From NCBI RefSeq assembly GCF_016587415.1, contig NZ_BNJI01000001.1, forward strand, positions 1,837,501 to 1,901,500: a DNA stretch of 64,000 nt. Direction: 5' to 3'. The notes beneath the pieces were generated by a model, which worked only from the letters and a program-made list of their open reading frames with translations, was not told where the DNA came from and made no database searches. The translations under genes and the position numbers were made by a program. This document shows, piece after piece, positions 35,235 to 44,888 of this stretch (the first letter of the stretch is position 1; each line of letters starts with the position of its first letter). This stretch comes from Ktedonobacter sp. SOSP1-85. Lineage in GTDB: Bacteria; Chloroflexota; Ktedonobacteria; Ktedonobacterales; Ktedonobacteraceae.

Positions 35235-35669
35235 CTATTGTACGATAATGGTAGCTGTCATTGATGGATGGATGGAACAGTGGTAACTGAAGGTTCCAGC
35301 CTTACTAAAGGTAAAGCTAAAACTACTGCCAGAGGCAAGTGCACCCGAATTGAAGGCTCCCTGGTCAGCTGTGACTGTGTGAGTCGCGCTATCGTTGTTT
35401 GCCCATGTTACTTTGGTTCCCACTTTGACCGTGAGACTATTTGGGGTGAAAGTGAATTGCGCGATGGAAATACTATTCCCGCGGCTGGAGACTGTGGTTG
35501 GAGCTGTAGTAGGGGCCGTTGTGGGTGCTGTAGCGGGGACCGTTGTGGGTGTTGGTGCGCTAGTAGTTGCGGAGGCGCCACCGCATGCCGCCAGCGCCAG
35601 CAAAAGGCTAACAACATATAGACAAAGCCAGGCTTTGGTCGCGGCGCTTGTGAGGTTTTTCTGGTTCAT
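35235..35669 (-). CDS. Cupredoxin (plastocyanin-like) lipoprotein
   Basis: 144 residues. The signal peptide ends in a lipobox LALAAC (Cys29). A Thr/Pro/Ala-rich linker (about 35-60, with TAPT repeats) precedes a type-1 copper domain. All four ligands are visible: H97 in SATHTV, C131 and H134 in YHCSIHPSM, and M137. It is expected to sit on the outer face of the cytoplasmic membrane and carry electrons. No redox partner gene is adjacent. A GAGGAGAAAAGG precedes the ATG. Flanked by repeats R1 and R2. Confidence 0.93.
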   Translation of the reverse strand: MNQKNLTSAATKAWLCLYVVSLLLALAACGGASATTSAPTPTTVPATAPTTAPTTAPTTVSSRGNSISIAQFTFTPNSLTVKVGTKVTWANNDSATHTVTADQGAFNSGALASGSSFSFTFSKAGTFSYHCSIHPSMTATIIVQ

Positions 35670-36255
35670 CCTTTTCTCCTCAGGTGTGAGATACTTTGTT
35701 GTACGCGTGTTGTCAAATGAAGCAAGGATACGTTACCGACAAGATGTTTTCTCTCGAGAAGCTTTTGCAAATGCCTATCACATTCAAGCTCCAAGGCATA
35801 ACACAAACACCGCACCTTATAGCAGAGTATGCTTTCGTAAACTCATAGTCTCTCTCCTCCATAAACTAGGTCTTCAAACCGTGAACACAGGTGAAGAATG
35901 CAAAGGCTGTCAATCCATAGAAGTATTTCACTTCTCCCCAAATAAATACATCCGTTCCCTGAATTACACCTGAAAATCCCCCACTATATTCCACAACTAA
36001 TGCAGTTTTATTGCTTAGGCTTTGCCCATGTATGGTTGCTAAAACCGCACTACAGGCGAGTTGTTTTTATGTTTTTTACAGAAGGGTTTCTATAGTTAAG
36101 ATAGGGCAATCTTGGAGGTTTTATGCTGATATATAGCCAAAAAGCGATTTCTCAAGGTTGCTTGTGTATCAAGTTTCCTTGAGAAATTAGCACTAATTTG
36201 ATAAGTTTTACAAGCCTTCAACTTTCAGAAGGTGTTTATGAGCCTTATGGCTTGA
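35670..36255. other. Gene-free stretch upstream of the cupredoxin
   Basis: About 590 bases, AT-rich, with the cupredoxin promoter presumably just above 35669. No convincing open frame on either strand. Confidence 0.5.
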
Positions 36256-36338
36256 CATTGATACGCAAAGGTTAGAAGTAGGTTTATCAGTTCTACTTCT
36301 AACCTTCTAGGGGCCAAGGTCAGAGGATTTGAACCTCC
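36256..36338 (-). repeat. Repeat R2: tRNA-3'-end-like sequence plus terminator hairpin
   Basis: On the minus strand a canonical T-arm (ggagg, ttcaaat, cctct) is followed by an acceptor-like gacctt. Next comes a perfect 14-bp hairpin (36268-36281 with 36293-36306). No matching 5' half of a tRNA was found upstream, so it is a 3' remnant. Such remnants often mark integration sites. Confidence 0.5.
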
Positions 36339-36612
36339 CATTGCGGCTTTTTGGCCTGGCTTTGAAGCTCTGTTCTCGGCCTTTTTGAGCTTGAGAGTAG
36401 GTTATTTTGTCCATTCTTGTTGATCCTGCCCCGAAATTGTGGAAGAGCCCACGGGATACGCAACGAGCTAGAAGCAAGCGAGTAATAAAGGGAGAGAGGA
36501 AGGTTGCTGGAGGATACTGAAATCAGGCAAGGCCTCTCGGCCCTCATGATCAGCTCAGAGGGAAGAGAATACATCGTAGAAAAAGCTGTCGTGTTTGCTG
36601 GTTCCTCCTTGG

Positions 36613-37845
36613 TTAGTTGCTGACAAGGAATGCGGGAACGCCGGCAAGGGTGATGCGCAGTTGGGGTGGTCCCCACCAGGCATTGCGTGCGAGCCGGTCG
36701 CACCAACTCCAGCGGTAATGCGAACGCACCACACGCGGTGGGCGAGGAGGAGGAGAAAGAGGCCCGGGCATTTCCGCAAGAGGATGCACCTCGACATATT
36801 GCCTGCGCCAATGAGCCATCCACGTGCGACGAAGTGCTCGACCGGCGACATCCACCCACCGGATGGCTCCGAGAAGATGAGGATTGCACTCCACAGACGA
36901 AGAACTGGGTAAGAGACGGCGTATTGCACTCACCCGACGAGCACGATTACCTTTCGCTCCCCGTCCCAGACACTGTCCCCGCAGATCACAGTGCGGACAA
37001 TCCGCCTGGGAAGCGACGTAGACGGCCCGTTGCGTAAAGGCATTTTCTTGACGCACTTCGCTTAGCCAGAGGCTTGCTCCTGCCGGACAACGGAGCATCC
37101 CGTTTTCTTGCGGGGTAAAGGCCCCAGCCCCGAAGCGTCCCGTTGTACCTCCGAAGGCTCTCGCCCACTGCCATGGGCCATACTCTTCCACTGAGTTTTC
37201 CACAGCCACTAAATGAGGAGGGGCCTCTTTCGCAGGAGCCCACTCGATCTCGCGTACCATGCCTGCTTGCATCTCTTGCCCAAGCACTAACCGCAGGTTC
37301 CACACCCATTGGCACGCGATTTGCCAGAGTTCTTGCCCACACTCGGTGTAGGAACACCAGCGATCGGGATCTTCTTCAATATCTTCGTCAGCCAATACCG
37401 CTTCAAAGGCGACTCGCCCATGATAGAGGTCCAATACATCCTCGACCAGGAAGCCATCGATTGGCAACGTCGTGATGAAGATCTCATACACCCACTCGCC
37501 GATACACTTGCCCACCGAAGCCCTCTTGCCTGATGCGGGTTTGAGATACCCCCTCATCCAATTGCAACCAGCCGCCATCAAACAACTCGACCTCCTCATC
37601 GCTGTTCACTCTAGTCACCCTCGCGGTTGGTGGGTGGGCCAGCACGTGTTGGATCTGAGGGTGCTCCAGGACGCGATACCCTCTCGCTCGTGTCACCAGG
37701 TACCGGCTGAAACAGTCGCCCAGATCGTGAGTTGGGGAATTTTTGGAGCAGCTGTCAAATGGAGTCAGGAAGCGCACACGAAGTCGAAAAGACAGATGAC
37801 CCAAGATATTTTTCAGGTCATAAACGAAGGGACGATGCACTTTTT
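36613..37845 (-). pseudogene. DDE transposase, frameshifted
   Basis: The 5' part (frame from about 37845) reads YLVTRARGYRVLEHPQIQHV and DEEVELFDGGWLQLDEG. Near 37545 the frame changes, and the long 3' frame reads EWVYEIFITTLPIDGFLVED, VLDLYHGRVAFEAVLADEDI and ECGQELWQIACQWVWNLRL, with the Cys motif CPHCDLRGQC further on. Tyr-rich and Trp-rich spacing suggests an IS4/IS1634-like transposase, but I cannot fix the family. No terminal repeats identified. Long opposite-strand frames here are antisense artefacts. Confidence 0.65.
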
Positions 37846-38289
37846 CACCTAAGCTGTGTCAGCATAATGCATACGTTTCTCCCTTAAAGCTTATTCGAAA
37901 ACCTGGAGAGAACGAAAACGATCACCATGTTGAAAGCAGATGAGGCTACAAGCCAGTTGTAGGAAGGCCGGACAGGAGGAAGAGGCGAGCAGCACCTTCT
38001 GGTGTGCTGCCCACCAGAAGGTGCTGCTCGATGAGACGTGGCTGCACGAGTTGCTCAGCCAACTAGCCACGCCTGGGAGCGAAGGCGCGGTGCAACGGCC
38101 CCTTGGCGCTGGCCTGCACAGCGCACCTGCCACTGGAAGTGGGCCACAGGTGGATTGGGGGAGGCACTACACGGATCTGCTATAATGCAATAACAAAGAG
38201 CGACGAAGACCAAACTTCAGAGTCTCCAAGGATCCCAGGGTCGTCCAGACTTCCAATGGGGCTCATCGAAAGGCTAGTTCAGGAGTGAG
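37846..38289. other. Gene-free stretch with hairpin
   Basis: No gene seen apart from the hairpin at 37986-38030. The region between 38170 and 38280 leads into the SRPBCC gene and presumably holds its promoter. Confidence 0.5.
37986..38030. terminator. Long hairpin, 19-bp stem
   Basis: A perfect 19-bp stem (37986-38004 with 38012-38030) and 7-nt loop, without a T-tract. It is upstream of the SRPBCC gene and not directly after any intact gene. Confidence 0.5.
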
Positions 38290-38856
38290 TTGGCGTTGAA
38301 TCTCGATAACGTTATACCTAACCCGCAATTTCGCATGTGTCACTCCCGTGTCATCGCTGCCCCGCTCGCCGATGTATGGGACGAGCTGAACACGGTGCCG
38401 ATGTCCGCGCTCCCTCTTGGGCTCGTGCTCGAGAGCCTGCGTCTCCTGCCTGCGAAACTCTCCGGCCAAAAGCATCCAAGCTTGGCAGGGCTCACCTTTC
38501 TCGATGTCACGCCCATTCCCGTTCTGTTCTCCGAGCCTCCCCATGTTGTGATCTCGGCAGGCCTCAGTCAGGCCTGGCGCCTGCTGGGAGGATCGACGCC
38601 GCCCGTCCTGGACGCGGCGGGTTTGCGAGATTGGACCGGGACTGGATGGCTAAAGGTAGGGATGGAGTTCCGCCTGGAATCCACCCCCAAGGGCAATCTG
38701 CTAAGTACCGAGACCCGCATTCACGCGATGGACCCAGATACAATGCGGGCCTTCACGGCGTACTGGTTCGTCATCCGCCCGTTTAGCGATGCGATTCGTC
38801 GGGAGGTCTTGAGAGTAGTCGCGCATCGAGCGGAAACGACGCAAAGGCCGCGTTGA
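38290..38856 (+). CDS. SRPBCC-family (polyketide cyclase/START-like) protein
   Basis: 188 residues from a TTG at 38290 with AGGAG at 38281. The opening CHSRVIAAPLADVWDELN is the usual first strand and helix of the SRPBCC fold. The end reads FTAYWFVIRPFSDAIRREVL, the long C-terminal helix of the helix-grip cavity. It binds hydrophobic ligands in other members; no ligand is predictable. It stands alone. Normal length, no damage seen. Confidence 0.75.
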   Translation: MALNLDNVIPNPQFRMCHSRVIAAPLADVWDELNTVPMSALPLGLVLESLRLLPAKLSGQKHPSLAGLTFLDVTPIPVLFSEPPHVVISAGLSQAWRLLGGSTPPVLDAAGLRDWTGTGWLKVGMEFRLESTPKGNLLSTETRIHAMDPDTMRAFTAYWFVIRPFSDAIRREVLRVVAHRAETTQRPR

Positions 38857-39090
38857 TTTGCAACGAGTCAGCGATAGCGGCCCAGTCCGCGTCCGTAATG
38901 CGGCTCCGTTGCGGGGTGACCGTGATTACGGTCAGGAACGCGCGAGGTCATGCCCCCCTCCTTGTTGTTTCCCTTCACGGCGCGACGGGTTCTTCGATTC
39001 TGTCAGAATTGAAACCACATCTTGGCATGAAGTCAGACTTTTGCTCTTCTTCCCCCAGATAGAAGAGAACGGAAAGGGAAGACAAAGCTC
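38857..39090. other. Gene-free stretch
   Basis: No supported gene; leads into the interrupted transposase at 39091. Confidence 0.4.
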
Positions 39091-39195
39091 ATGAATTGTC
39101 CTTAGTGCGCGGCATCTACGACCCGCAAGCGCGCCAAGAAAACTGAACTTGGTTACCTGACATTCTTTTGCTCAACGTGCCAACGAACCTTCAAT

Positions 39196-40628
39196 CACTA
39201 AGTTTGCACTTTCCCAAATGGGTAAAAAATTGAAAGCATGGAGGACTCATGATACAAAAGAAACAAGCAAAAACGTCTTTTGTCAGGAGTCAGCCATGCC
39301 ACACCCTATTGTATGTCTGGACGCGCGTTTTCGCCAGTATCTAGACCACTGGCAGACCTTGTTTTCGCGCCCACAATTTCAGCACTTCGTTACCGTGCTG
39401 CTTGCGTTGATCGTCGGTTCCCAAGGGTTCACGCTCTTGCACTTCAAACGGGCGGTGGCTGGGAGCAAAAGTCTGGCAAGTCTGAGCCGTTTCCTTGCCC
39501 AAGCTCCGTGGAGCCAAAGACTCATACATGCCCTGGCCTGGTCTCGCTTTGTGGCTCAGATGCAGCCCTCGGTACACGAGGATCTCTCACGCCAGCGCAC
39601 ATTGCAACCTGTTGGACGAGGTCGCCCTCGCAAGCTCTTCGTGAGAGGCTACTTAATTGGCGACGACTCGACGATTGGCAAACCGAAAGGCGTGAAGATG
39701 CAAGGCCTGGGGCGGCATCACGACAGCAAGCAGAACCAACGGGTCAAGGGCCATTCCCTGGTGCAAGGCCTCTATGTCTTGCTTGGACAGCATTTTCCGC
39801 TTGAGCCCCGACTCTACCGTCAGCAGGCGACCTGTGAGCAAGAAGGGGTCCCTTTCCAGAGCAAGATTGCTCTCATGATTGAGATCATCAAGCAGTTTGA
39901 GCCGCCGCAGGACACGCTCACCCACGTGTTGCTCGACAGTTGGTACAGCGCCAAAGCCATCTGGAAAGCGGCACGAGATCGTGGCTTTTTGATCACCACG
40001 GCCTTGCGCAGCAATCGCTCGGTGCGCATCCCGGATGCGGCCTCGCCACAAGGCTGGCGTTGGCAACGGCTTTGCGCCTATGCCGAAAGCCTACCAGATG
40101 CGGCCTTTGTGCCCTGTGCCTGGCCACGCAACCCCGAGCATCGGGTGTGGGTGCATGTGCTGAGCAGTTCGGTGAAAAGCTTGTATCGCTGTCAACTGAT
40201 CATCATTCGTCAGCACCTCGATGATCCAGTGAGCCGGGCTCGCTTCTGGGCTTCAAGCGATCTGCAGGCCGATGTGGAGCAGCTGCTCACCCATATCTCT
40301 CGTCGCTGGGACATCGAGGTCTTCTTTGAAGACGTCAAAGAACTGCTGGGTATTGATCACTATCAACTGATGAGTGCCCAGGGGCTGCAGCGCTATTGGA
40401 GTTTGTGCTGGATCGCCTTCTCCTTTTTGGAGGAGCATCGCGGCTGGTTGCAGACCCAATGGCAACGGCATGTAACGCTGGGGGAAGCCAAACGGAATCT
40501 CCAGCAAATTCATCACCGCTTGCTTGTGGCATGGATCGCTGATCACGCGCTTCAAGGCACCACAAGCGAGCAAATTGCTGATCTCTTGACCGCTTAAGCG
40601 GCTTGTTTTGAAATGTGCAAACTTAGTG
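39196..40628 (+). mobile_element. IS701/IS4-like element, 1433 bp
   Basis: Terminal inverted repeats cactaagtttgcac (39196-39209) and inverse (40615-40628), 14 bp perfect. Flanked by the direct repeat cttcaat (39189-39195 and 40629-40635). Removing the element and one duplication restores the reading frame of the transposase it interrupts (CQRTFN then ERTGTPFN). Intact transposase. Confidence 0.93.
39296..40597 (+). CDS. IS701/IS4-like DDE transposase
   Basis: 433 residues from the ATG at 39296, with AGGAGT upstream. The DDE core is visible: FVRGYLIGDDSTIGKPKG (first Asp), HVLLDSWYSAKAIWKAA (second Asp), and SRRWDIEVFFEDVKELLGID with the Y-x2-R/E-type Glu region. N-terminal TVLLALIVGSQGFTLLHFKR is typical of the family. 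No interruption. I am sure of the DDE class and less sure whether ISfinder would place it in IS701 or IS4. Confidence 0.88.
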   Translation: MPHPIVCLDARFRQYLDHWQTLFSRPQFQHFVTVLLALIVGSQGFTLLHFKRAVAGSKSLASLSRFLAQAPWSQRLIHALAWSRFVAQMQPSVHEDLSRQRTLQPVGRGRPRKLFVRGYLIGDDSTIGKPKGVKMQGLGRHHDSKQNQRVKGHSLVQGLYVLLGQHFPLEPRLYRQQATCEQEGVPFQSKIALMIEIIKQFEPPQDTLTHVLLDSWYSAKAIWKAARDRGFLITTALRSNRSVRIPDAASPQGWRWQRLCAYAESLPDAAFVPCAWPRNPEHRVWVHVLSSSVKSLYRCQLIIIRQHLDDPVSRARFWASSDLQADVEQLLTHISRRWDIEVFFEDVKELLGIDHYQLMSAQGLQRYWSLCWIAFSFLEEHRGWLQTQWQRHVTLGEAKRNLQQIHHRLLVAWIADHALQGTTSEQIADLLTA

Positions 40629-41424
40629 CTTCAATGAGCGAACGGGCACTCCTTTCAATTCTCTTGAGGCTCCTACTGACATCGTTTTCCTTGTGGTTCT
40701 GTGGCGACTTCGCTCTAGGTTGAGCCTACGCGATAGTGCCGAGATGTTTTTGGAGCGTGGCTTTGTCTTTCCTCACGAGGCCGTTCGGGACTGGGAAGCT
40801 CGGTTTGCTCCTTGATAGCAGAGCAATTGCGAACCAAGCGCTGTGGCCAAGCAGGGAGATCCTGGTATGTTGATGAAACCTCTCTGCGCAGTGCATGGGA
40901 AGTGGTGCTACCTCTATCGGGCTATCGACCAAGATGGCAATCTCGTTGATTCTCTGTTGAGTGTTGAGCGAGAAGCGGAATATGGAGGCAGCCCAGCGAT
41001 TTTTCAAGCAGGCAGTTGCTGTGGTTGGTCAGGCTCCTGAGCAAGTCACGACCGATGGGCATCGTTCTTATCCACGAGCTAGACGCGAGACGATAGGGAG
41101 TCATGTCCAGCATCGGACAAACAAGTATCTCAATAACCGATTGGAGCAAGATCACCGTGGCATCAAACAGCGATACTATCCGATGCATGGTTTTGGAACC
41201 GTTGAAGCTGCGGCACGCTTCTGTCGTGCATTTGATGAGGTTCGTCAGTTCTTTCGCGTTCGGACCATCATGAAGCAAAAGGTTTCCCTGGCTCAACAAC
41301 GCGAGGTATTCCGCCAGCGATTGGACATATCGAAGGCGTTAGCTCTGGTGATGGAGGAGAGAAGAGCAGGCTTGCGCGCTTTATTCGCTCTTGCGTTCTC
41401 AGCTCTGACAGAACCCCTTGTGGG

Positions 41425-41965
41425 GTGTCGCGACACCTGAAGAGCGGTATGAGATGGTCACGATTCTCTTGGAGCTAGAGGGTTCTCCTATGATACCCAA
41501 TTGAAAATGATTGCTGCACTCAAACCGCGCCCGGCATTCCTGTCCATTTTCCGTATGCGTAAAGGAGTTTTTGAACACAAAGAAACCAGTGAATTGCTAC
41601 AAGCAACTCACTGGTCGCAACGGAACCGACGGGCGACGAACCACCGGTCGCACCTAGCATTGATTCCCATTGACAAGTTATTTCCCGGTCGCGGTGATAT
41701 TCTTGTCTATACGCCAAAGTCAAGTGCTGAATATATCCAATCTGATGATCCATTTGACCAGGCACTTGATAATCCGGAAGTGGTTTCCTTCTCGCAACGC
41801 CGCCCAGGTCCAGACACATCACAGTGGAAAATACCCGTTTCGGAATGGCCAAATGTGGTACGCCGCGTTCTCGAAAACCAGGAGTCGCTGCGAAAGGTAG
41901 CGGAGGAGTATAGGGTTTCGTATGAGACGATCAGGCGTGTCGTTCGTGCTGCTTGCAAACAGTAA
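41425..41965 (+). pseudogene. Recombinase C-terminal remnant, family-2 copy E
   Basis: Joins the decayed IS6 end at about 41425. It reads WGVATPEERYEMVTILLELE, then a 1-base deletion shifts frame to MKMIAALKPRPAFLSIFRMR. The terminal module is open to its stop: HWSQRNRRATNHRSHLALIP, FPVSEWPNVV-type sequence and KVAEEYRVSYETIRRVVRAA. The cleanest copy of the HTH end together with copy F. Confidence 0.65.
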
Positions 41966-42388
41966 GGAAGCCCTTCTTGGTAACGACACTGACAGAGCAA
42001 AGGGAGCCATGTTTCCAAGGAAGCCGTCTCTCTTCATGAGGAAACCCTTTCCCTGCACCACCAGATACGGACATTGACATCACCCTACCATGCAAGCATC
42101 CATCAGTCGAGAGCTACTACTACGAAGAATTTCTCTCCGTCGAAGCTGTGCTTCCAGAACAGGACTCTTCTCAAAACCAACCAACCTCTTCATAAGATTC
42201 TTCTTACCCGTCACGATGGGCAACAAAGGCCCAGCATAGAGCTGGGCCTTTGTTGCCCTACAATATATTCTCTTCTTTTTTATCGTTTTTTTGCGTTTTC
42301 TACATTTGCGCTTATGCAGGCGACCAGCCTCATTCGAGGAACACAAGTTCTAGATGTCTGCCACCCGCTCTCTTTCCCCCCTCATCTA
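41966..42388. other. Gene-free stretch with terminator-like hairpin
   Basis: No gene. Holds the 18-bp hairpin at 42218-42258. Ends at the IS630 left boundary. Confidence 0.5.
42218..42258. terminator. Long hairpin, 18-bp stem
   Basis: gggcaacaaaggcccagc (42218-42235) pairs perfectly with 42241-42258 around a 5-nt loop. Lies between copy E and the IS630 element. Likely terminator. Confidence 0.55.
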
Positions 42389-43476
42389 TTGACCTGAGCA
42401 TGAGGATCTAAAGTGAAGCACGATGCGAGCCGATGAACGGAGGTATGAGCAAGAAAGAACCCCTTCCCAAAGATTGGCGCGAAGGTCGACGACTGCGTGC
42501 CTGGCAACTGTATCAGCAAGGCTGGAAACAGAAAGACATCGCCGAGGCCTTGGGAGTCACTGAAGGTGCGGTGAGTCAATGGATGAGTCGAGCGAAGCAA
42601 GATGGTCCTGATGGGCTGCGCCACCAGCCACCACCAGGTCCCCAACCTAAACTGACTGAGGAACAACGCGCCCAGTTGCCTGACCTGCTGGCCAAAGGAT
42701 CCGAGCACTATGGATTTCGCGGTGAGGCCTGGACCACGGCTCGGGTGGCAGTGCTGATCAAGCAGCAATTTGGTGTCAGGTATCATCCAGCCCATTGTAG
42801 CCGCCTCCTTCGCGCAGCCAAGCAGAGTGTGCAAAAACCGATTGAACTGGCCACCCAAAGGAATGAAGAGGCCATCAAGGCATGGAAAGAAGAGCGCTGG
42901 CCTGCCCTCAAAAAAAAGCAGAGCAAGAAAAGCGGCAGATCGTTTTTGTAGACGAGGCGGGCTTTTATCTCTTGCCGATGGCGGTACGCACGTATGCTCC
43001 TGTGGGCCAAACGCCGGTCCTGCGCGTGCCGCTGACGTATGACCACATCTCGGCTATTGGTGCGCTGACTCCCGAGGGGCGTCTCTTTATGCAGACCCAA
43101 GAACGCTCTTACAAGGGACCAGATGTGGTGGGGTTTCTGCGACTGCTTTTGCGCGAGATCCCAGGCAAGTTGCTCGTCATCTGGGACGGTTCCACCATCC
43201 ATCGCTGCCAGGCCGTCAAAGATTTCCTGGCGCAAGGCGCTGCTGCACGCATTCACCTGGAACGTTTGCCTGCCTATGCACCCGAGTTCAATCCCCAGGA
43301 AGGAGTCTGGAATCTGCTTAAACGTCGTGAACTCAAGAATCGCTGTTGCAAGGATCTGTCTGAGCTTGAGCATGAACTGCTGCTCGCCCGTGCAAGGCTC
43401 AGGCATCGCAAGCAGGCTCTGCGTCACTGTTTTGCTCATGCCGGCTACTCTCTTTAGGTTTTTATGCTCAGATCAA
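42389..43476 (+). mobile_element. IS630-family element, 1088 bp
   Basis: Imperfect terminal inverted repeats begin ttgacctgagcat (42389) and ttgatctgagcat (inverse of 43464-43476). They are flanked by TA on each side (42387-42388 and 43477-43478), the invariant target of IS630/Tc1. Complete. Confidence 0.88.
42433..43457 (+). CDS. IS630-family transposase made by -1 frameshifting
   Basis: Two overlapping frames. The first (42433-42951) has the HTH region: AWQLYQQGWKQKDIAEALGV and TEGAVSQWMSR. The second (usable from about 42917 to 43457) has the DDE core: RQIVFVDEAGFYLLPMA (Asp), LLVIWDGSTIHRCQAV (Asp) and PAYAPEFNPQEGVWNLLKR (Glu). They meet at a run of eight A plus G (42910-42918) containing A-AAA-AAG, a classic -1 slippery site. 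A -1 shift gives one protein of about 340 residues. The alternative is an accidental indel, but the signal position argues for programming. Confidence 0.85.
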
Positions 43477-43597
43477 TAGCAGAGACGACGATTCATTCCC
43501 GGTATCAATGACCGGGGCTTTCTCGCCGCGTTCTCTATAAATGTGGGCAAGCCGACTGGGATGCTGCAAGCCACCTGGATGAAAGAAGCATCCCCCA

Positions 43598-44398
43598 TCA
43601 TGTATGCGGGAGAGTGTCAACCTGTTGTACTTGCTCTATTCTCTCTCTGATTCTGTTGAGAAACTGTTTTACCTTCTTTTGATCTAATGTTTTGTCACAT
43701 GTTCCGGCACGTAAAGCGAGGGCTTGCGTAAGCAGCTCACCATCAGCAGCACGTGTTTTGGCCCACTCAATCGCATCTACTTTTGATGACCAGTGATTCT
43801 CTTCAGCAAATCGCCACCCTCGACATGCATTGAGGATACTGGAATAGCCGGCCTCATCATGGTCTGTATGCCAACGCAATGAAGTAAGAAGAGCATTGAG
43901 TAGCCATGCTCTCGGAATGACCCCAAAGAGTTCGTGGGCATCTGGGCCAAAAATGCTGATACCATGTTCTCGTGCAATCGATCGATCGAGGAGAAACCAG
44001 TGAAATGATTCATCCTTTGGATCATAGGTGACATGAAAGCGCATTTGAGGACCAGAGTTGAGATTCACTTCAAATCCGGCAGTTGGAGAGGGGGTAGTTA
44101 CTTTCTCTCTACTGTAGAGAACAAATTCACATCCTCGCGTTGGACATGGTAAGGAAGGATGGGCAAGTAAGGAAGTAATCTGTTCCTTTTCGTCCTGGCT
44201 GAGTTGTCGTGCACATACCCCTTGTATATCGATATCGCTTCTACCAGCAATAAACCCTCCTAATGCTGCGGAACCGACTATGTAGACCCCTAATAAATTC
44301 CCTTGCAAATAGTTATAAAGTAACTGAACCATTTGCAGGGAGTAGGTTTGAATTTCGGGTGGCAGGTTCTGCAATCGAGTATCAGGATTGATTGACAC
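43598..44398 (-). CDS. Nucleotidyltransferase with DUF4111-type C-terminus
   Basis: 266 residues from a GTG at 44398 with AAGGAGG. Catalytic core: VYIVGSAALGGFIAGRSDID then IQGV, giving GS plus the two aspartates. The C-terminal half matches the helical domain of ANT(3'')/AadA-like adenylyltransferases, with ILNACRGWRFAEENHWSSKV and AIEWAKTRAAD. It may adenylylate an aminoglycoside or another small molecule; a resistance role is not proven. It is a single gene on the minus strand, just beyond the IS630 element. Confidence 0.82.
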   Translation of the reverse strand: MSINPDTRLQNLPPEIQTYSLQMVQLLYNYLQGNLLGVYIVGSAALGGFIAGRSDIDIQGVCARQLSQDEKEQITSLLAHPSLPCPTRGCEFVLYSREKVTTPSPTAGFEVNLNSGPQMRFHVTYDPKDESFHWFLLDRSIAREHGISIFGPDAHELFGVIPRAWLLNALLTSLRWHTDHDEAGYSSILNACRGWRFAEENHWSSKVDAIEWAKTRAADGELLTQALALRAGTCDKTLDQKKVKQFLNRIRERIEQVQQVDTLPHT

Positions 44399-44888
44399 TT
44401 GACACCTCCTTGAATGGGTACATACAAGCGTTTCATACCTCGCGCCCAGATGTCTGAGAAGTTCTCGCTAGCCTTGCCCACTTCCCCTCTTCGCATTCCT
44501 TAGTCACGGGCCATTTGGGCAATCGATTTTCCGCTCGTTTGCGCTAGTCTTACGGCTTCTGCTTAAATTCGATGGGATAGGCCTTTTGTACTTTCTACGG
44601 CTTTGTTTCCCTTCTTTCTGTCGTAGTATACCTCAAAGGCTTTCCTACTCCACAAAATCAGGGGAAGTTCAGGTTTACTTTTTTACCCAAACACCCCCCA
44701 TTGTGGTCCCAATCTCACTCTATACCACAAGCAGTACAAATGTGAGTACGCACGCTCAAGAAAAGCTTGAGCGTGCGTACTCACGCTAGGCAATGGTGGC
44801 TTGTGAAGTGTGGTGAGACCACAATCACCGGGATGGTATGAGAGGCAACAGCACCGCAAGTTTCCATGCTGAGGTCAGTAACTACGCT
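44399..44888. other. Gene-free stretch with long hairpin
   Basis: Holds the hairpin at 44742-44784 and the promoter region of the nucleotidyltransferase. No gene. Confidence 0.5.
44742..44784. terminator. Long hairpin downstream of the LacI-isomerase unit
   Basis: A perfect 19-bp stem (44742-44760 with 44766-44784) and 5-nt loop. Lies about 105 bases past the stop of the minus-strand isomerase and probably ends that transcript. Confidence 0.65.

Larger units (their letters stand above)
39091..41376 (+). pseudogene. IS6/IS240-like transposase, decayed and interrupted by another IS
   Basis: The first part (39091-39195) reads MNCP, an in-frame TAG, then CAASTTRKRAKKTELGYLTF and CSTCQRTFN. After the inserted IS and a 7-bp duplication, the same frame resumes at 40636 with ERTGTPFNSLEAPTDIVFLV. 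Later frames give EQLRTKRCGQAGRSWYVDET (first DDE Asp), KWCYLYRAIDQDGNLVDSLL, QVTTDGHRSYPRA (second Asp) and YLNNRLEQDHRGIKQRYYPM (Glu). At least three frameshifts and one stop codon are present, so the host gene was probably dead before or soon after the insertion. Confidence 0.82.

Noticed and set aside
36308..36345. Intact tRNA on the minus strand
   Set aside because: A good T-arm is present but no matching 5' acceptor strand, D-arm or anticodon arm was found within the expected distance.
36320..36889. 189-codon minus-strand open frame
   Set aside because: It is Ser/Arg-rich, overlaps the transposase pseudogene in another frame and has no ribosome-binding site; read as an artefact.
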